A DNA stretch of 64,000 nucleotides from Bisporella sp. PMI_857 (taxonomy: Eukaryota; Ascomycota; Leotiomycetes; Helotiales; Helotiaceae). The translations under genes were made by a program, and so were the position numbers. The stretch is from contig JAJSPD010000020.1 in NCBI GenBank assembly GCA_021307315.1, positions 186,001 to 250,000 of the forward strand. Direction: 5' to 3'. The notes under the pieces are model-generated. The model searched no databases. It saw only the letters and a program-made list of their open reading frames with translations, and was not told where the DNA came from. Positions 59,461 to 64,000 of the stretch are shown piece after piece; position 1 is the first letter of the stretch; the number at the start of each line of letters is the position of its first letter.

Positions 59461-61301
59461 ATGGCGATTGACACGACAATGACGCTGTCAGAGAGGCAGA
59501 AAAAGCCAAAGGATATGGATCTTCCGCCCGAAAATGAGCGATATTTACGCTGCTGTTCAGATATTGCAAGTGCACTCGTTCAAGAGCATGAAGCTCTGCA
59601 AGATTTAACAAAGCCGCGGAAAGATGTGAATCTAAACAGCTTGCGGTCCAGAATGTCTAAAAAGCACAAATTGAGCAATATACCACCCTTAACGGCCATT
59701 ATCGCCGCAATTCCTGAACATTACAAGAAATATATCTTGCCTAAGCTTATTGCAAAACCTATCAGTATTTAACACCATGGAACCACAGTGCCTACATTGC
59801 TAACCGATGCCTAGGAAGCGCTTCTGGAATAGCAGTGGTAGCTGTCATGTGCAAACCCCATAGATGCCCTCATATTGCGTATACTGGCAATATTTGTGTA
59901 TATTGCCCTGGTGGACCAGACTCTGATTTCGAATATTCAACACAATCTTACACTGGCTATGAGCCCACATCCATGCGAGCGATCCGGGCAAGGTATGACC
60001 CGTTTGAGCAAGCTAGAGGGAGAGTCGATCAGATCAAATCTTTGGGCCATAGCGTGGACAAAGTAGAGTACATTATAATGGGTGGCACATTCATGTCGTT
60101 ATCTAAACAATATCGAGAAACCTTTATTTCGCAATTGCACAACGCATTGAGTGGATATCAGGGCAATGACGTCGATGAAGCTGTTCAAGCAGGAGAGATG
60201 AGCAATATCAAGTGTGTGGGCATCACAATCGAAACTCGGCCGGATTATTGCCTGCAGCCTCATTTGTCTGATATGCTACGTTATGGCTGCACACGACTAG
60301 AAATTGGCGTTCAGTCCCTATATGAAGATGTGGCACGAGACACAAATAGAGGTCATACTGTCGCATCTGTTGCAGAAACATTCTGTCTTGCTAAAGATGC
60401 AGGGTATAAAGTTGTTAGTCATATGATGCCTGATTTACCTAATGTCGGTATGGAGAGGGATTTGGATCAATTCCGAGAATACTTCGAAAATCCAGCTTTC
60501 CGAACCGATGGATTGAAGATCTATCCGACCCTCGTTATTCGAGGTACGGGACTATATGAGTTGTGGCGAACGGGTCGATACAAGAACTATACCCCAAATG
60601 CGCTTATAGATATTGTGGCGCGTATTCTTGCCCTTGTTCCACCATGGACCCGTATCTATCGGGTTCAGAGAGATATTCCCATGCCGTTGGTGACATCAGG
60701 CGTTGAAAACGGCAACTTAAGAGAACTGGCACTGAGCAGGATGAAGGATTTCGGTACTACTTGCAGAGATGTTCGCACGCGAGAAGTCGGCATTAATGAA
60801 GTTAAGAATAAGATTCGCCCCTCTCAGGTCGAGCTTGTGCGCCGTGATTATATCGCAAATGGTGGCTGGGAAACTTTCCTTGCATATGAAGATCCAAAGC
60901 AAGATATCCTTATTGGGTTGCTTCGACTACGAAAGTGTTCAACTAAGTATACGTTCCGTTCAGAGCTTGTTGGTCAGCCAACAAGTATAATTCGGGAGCT
61001 CCATGTGTATGGATCTGCTGTTCCAGTACATGCTCGCGACCCACGAAAGTTTCAGCATCAAGGTTATGGCACTCTGTTGATGGAGGAAGCCGAGAAAATT
61101 GCAAGGAATGAACATGGTAGCACAAAAATCAGTGTTATCTCTGGCGTTGGTACCAGAGACTATTACAGGAGGCTAGGTTACTGGCTAGATGGTATAAATC
61201 CACGCATAGATCTAATACTTTGCTAACTGAGTTCAGGCCCATATATGAGCAAACACCTGAAGCCAAAAGGTGACGACGACAGTGATGGTGACGATGATTG
61301 A
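59461..61301 (+). CDS. elp3: Elp3, catalytic subunit of Elongator
   Basis: Three exons: 59461-59764, 59815-61191 and 61237-61301, 581 aa. The radical-SAM cysteines are C-x9-C-x2-C in [14 protein letters not shown], followed by [19 protein letters not shown]. Conserved blocks include [34 protein letters not shown] and [16 protein letters not shown]. The C-terminal acetyltransferase (GNAT) domain is complete, with the acetyl-CoA loop in [14 protein letters not shown] and [14 protein letters not shown]. The last exon adds [11 protein letters not shown] and an acidic t­ail. Elp3 makes carboxymethyl-type side chains on wobble uridine 34 of tRNAs, supporting translation. I chose ATG 59461 over the upstream in-frame GTG. 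Confidence 0.97.
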
Positions 61302-62031
61302 GCATTTTCGTTGCCTCTTGACGCATCATATAGGCCAATGATAATCCATCAGCCAGTACCATCATAGATGAAGACAAGCCGGCATCACTGGGATAGCCAT
61401 GTGCCTAAAGTCGAAAACGCTTCTCTTCCCTCCTTAAGCTTATTCTATACAAGAAATTCGACAGGTCAGAAGCATGAAGATGCTCGATAGGAAAGACCAG
61501 CGGCCGCAGGTTTCTTCTAGCTACAATGATATAATTCCATATCATCTTTGACTAGATACAATATATTTTAGGGCATTGATACACTGAATATGATAGAGTT
61601 CAATGCAGCTGTCAATGTTTGTATCATCATACAACATAGAGAGGTTTGCATGTTATCTGTACATACAAGTTTACGATTTTCGATCAATCACAACCAATCA
61701 CACTTTCTAACAGCTAATTACATTATTAGCTTGGCACTTTCCGCTCGGTTTCTGCTTTCATGATATGATTCCGCCTCTTAGTTGCTTTCCAGAGCTTTTC
61801 TCCCGGCGTCCAACTTTTCTCCTACGTTCGTTATGCTAACATTGAGTGTCCACCTGGATGCCCATAAGGTTGACTTTGTCTTGGCAGACTGGGTGAGAAT
61901 ATATGATTGGCACCTGCATATGCAACCGCCAGCCTCAGCCTTTAGACATACTTAATGGCTGTCTTGAATTATCTTTCTCCTCAAGGATATCCTGTTGAGA
62001 CCTCATCACCGAAATTGGGCTATACAATCAA
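61302..62031. other. Intergenic spacer
   Basis: About 730 bp with the elp3 3' region and the promoter of the next gene. No coding frame is seen. Confidence 0.5.
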
Positions 62032-64000
62032 ATGGCAGAGGTCTTAGGAGTCGTCGCTGGCTCTGCCCAGATTGTCGGACATCTTCTAGGCTCTATACAG
62101 ACGATTCGCAAGTTCATGAGAGATGTTCGCAATGCCCCTAAAGATCTAGTTGCTATACTCGATGATTTGAACAGACTCAGTACTGTATTTGAGGCTTTAG
62201 GCGAGCTTGAAAGTGATATAGCCTGGACTTTGCTCAAGAATAGCCTCAATCATTGTCAGGCTGCATCTAGCACTTTGCAAAGGTTTGCTAATACCTCGAT
62301 AAAATCTCTGAATGGCTATCCTCATCAAGGGACATATCGATCGATCAAGCTTGTTTTTAAAAAGGACGAAATGGAATATTTAAAGGGTCAACTGGAGCAG
62401 GCAAACAAAAATTTGCAGTTGGCGATAAGTGCCAGCCTCTTGTATGTGGTTTCTACCGAAGAAGAACAATTCAAAAGCTTAAAGTTGCAGAAACAAGCAG
62501 GTTATATCTTCACATAAAATTAACACTATTGAGTTGAGCCTTGCGTCTTTAGTAGGGTATGCGGAAGCGCAGAAGGCGATAGACGGAGGCGTGATTCAAA
62601 AACCACTGGTGTCAGATACTATCTCTGAGAACCGAGTCGACTTATCTATAGCTCGCCAGCAACGAAAAGCTCCTCAGAAAGCTTGTGGATTCAAAAAGTG
62701 CTTCTGCGCAAGTCACGATGATTATGTATTCGGCAGGCGATTTTGGATGCTCAGTGTTCCCCTAGATAGCAAACGTAGTCGATGTTCACGCTCGATCTGT
62801 GCCAAAGCATCAAAAGCCTCTCTGAGAATCAATCTTACACAGTGGGGAGTATTATGGGCTGTGGAGGCCCGCCTTGAATGGTTCTGGAGTGCTCAAAAAG
62901 GTTTCATATATCCCTCACTTAGTTTCGACAAAGTTGTGAGGCGCACTTCACCTGGTTTCAAGCTACTCTGGGAGCTCCAGACTGGCCAGAAGACGGATTG
63001 GCAGCTCGCAAGGAAAGAGCTACTAGAGCTCTTTCAGTCCGGTCTCGCGTCCCCACATGACCTTGATCCAGAAGGCTATACTTGGTTGGAGGTAAGTTAC
63101 TTGCTCGTCCCCTAATCCTATTATTCATCTAAGCGATGTAGAAAATACTCTGGCAGTGTTGGGATCTCGAAAAACGCGATATTCAAATTAATCTACTGCG
63201 CATGCTGGTCGAGTTGGGCACGCAGATCAACACTTTGAGGTGAGTTATAGTCGTATTTCACTGGGATATAGTTTTGCTTACACCAGACAAGATTGATGTA
63301 CAGAGCCATGAGTTGGTTTGAATATGGACCACGTTTAGGCCTCCTGCGGGAACTCATTCGCCTTGGTTTTGATGCATCTAATGTCGAATCTCCGGTAGCC
63401 TCGAAGTGGCCAGCACCAAGCTATTTTCGTTTGGGAGCCAAAACGTGTGCTCCGGATCCGTTTTTCGTGGAATGCATAGCGGAAGTACTCAAAGTTTGCC
63501 CTGGTAAGAAAAGCACTTGCTCGACTCTGAATATGACATTATACTTTTTTTAATTAAGTATAACCATTCTCCCTAACTCAATTGTAGGCTTTGCAGGGAT
63601 GAATGCCCTTCAAGAGGCAATTCTCATAGGATCAACAGATGAAGTCAGGCAACAGCTTGTGAAGTACTCTGTTAATGAACAGGACAATCTTCTCTGTCAA
63701 TCAGCTCTACACCTCGCAGTGCAACGTCCACAGCATTTGGACTTACTACTAGAAGTAGGTGTCAATTTAAATGCAAAAGATCGATACGGATATACTCCTC
63801 TTTTCTATGCCTGCGCATTAGATTACGGAGAGCTAGCGGTCAAGCTAATCGCTGCAGGTGCTTCCTTTTCATTAAGGAATACAGTGCAAGGTATGTGCTG
63901 CCTAGGAATTGCGCTAATAAACCGCCACTGGGATACAATTGTCACAATTTTGAGTTATTTACATAGCCACCCGAAGTGGCAGCTAGAGTTCGAGCCATAT
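62032..64000 (+). CDS. Fungal STAND-type N-domain protein with ankyrin repeats (partial)
   Basis: Five exons so far: 62032-62500, 62553-63091, 63142-63239, 63292-63503 and 63588 onward; the frame is open at the window end. The N-terminus (MAEVLGVVAGSAQIVGHLLG, then DLVAILDDLNRLSTVFEALG) matches the helical N-terminal domain common in fungal NLR/STAND proteins. A middle region has a basic Cys-containing segment (KACGFKKCFCASH). Ankyrin repeats begin near 63600 (NALQEAILIGSTDEVRQQLV, SALHLAVQRPQHLDLLLEVG, YTPLFYACALDYGELAVKLI). No NACHT or NB-ARC P-loop is seen in what is visible. Such proteins often act in fungal self/non-self recognition, but that is inference. The acceptor at 63291 is CAGACAAG, chosen to keep the frame. 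Confidence 0.75.

Overview
This is nuclear DNA of a filamentous ascomycete. Genes are densely packed on both strands and interrupted by short introns, mostly 42-190 nt, with GTATGT/GTAAGT-type donors and CTAAC/CTGAC branch points. The gene set is fungal: Mss51, Swi5, HET and fungal STAND/ankyrin proteins, and a CENP-B-like HTH protein. Product likeness suggests a Leotiomycete/Helotiales fungus; that is an inference from remembered families, not from a search. Exon structures were read by eye, checked for splice dinucleotides, phase and family likeness, and given inside each entry.

Left part (0.5-18 kb) is a compact housekeeping block. It holds a histidine-phosphatase/TFIIIC tau55-like gene, mss51 (mitochondrial COX1 translation), rse1 (SF3b130 splicing factor) divergent from mss51, an intracellular LysM protein with a Cys-rich N-terminus and UBA-like C-terminus, a decayed conserved fungal gene, a hos4-like ankyrin protein (Set3 complex), an ALKBH6-like dioxygenase and a dfg10-like polyprenol reductase.

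Middle part (18-45 kb) alternates genes with gene-poor, relic-rich stretches. Genes are rbg1/DRG1, a CENP-B-type HTH protein, a PXA-domain protein, cyclin H, a BTB-like protein, a T5orf172 (DUF1766) protein and tRNA-Ala(AGC). Between them lie a broken aminoglycoside-phosphotransferase-like kinase (18.6-19.8 kb), a long broken HET gene (31.8-34.2 kb), a HET relic (43.6-44.0 kb) and a degenerate tRNA-Ala copy.

Right part (45-64 kb) is again housekeeping. It holds a LURP-one/tubby-like protein, swi5 (Rad51/Dmc1 mediator) with a very long N-terminal extension, an MFS transporter, a 2OG-Fe(II) oxygenase-like gene with one apparent frameshift, the AP-2 mu subunit, succinyl-CoA ligase alpha (lsc1) divergent from elp3, and a STAND-type N-domain/ankyrin protein cut by the window end.

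The genes do not form one pathway or cluster. No CRISPR, phage or prokaryotic system is present. The main oddities are the relic islands, a 945-nt intron carrying an A21 tract, a 22-nt micro-exon inside a DNA-binding domain, in-frame introns, and the unusual domain layouts of the LysM and Swi5 proteins.
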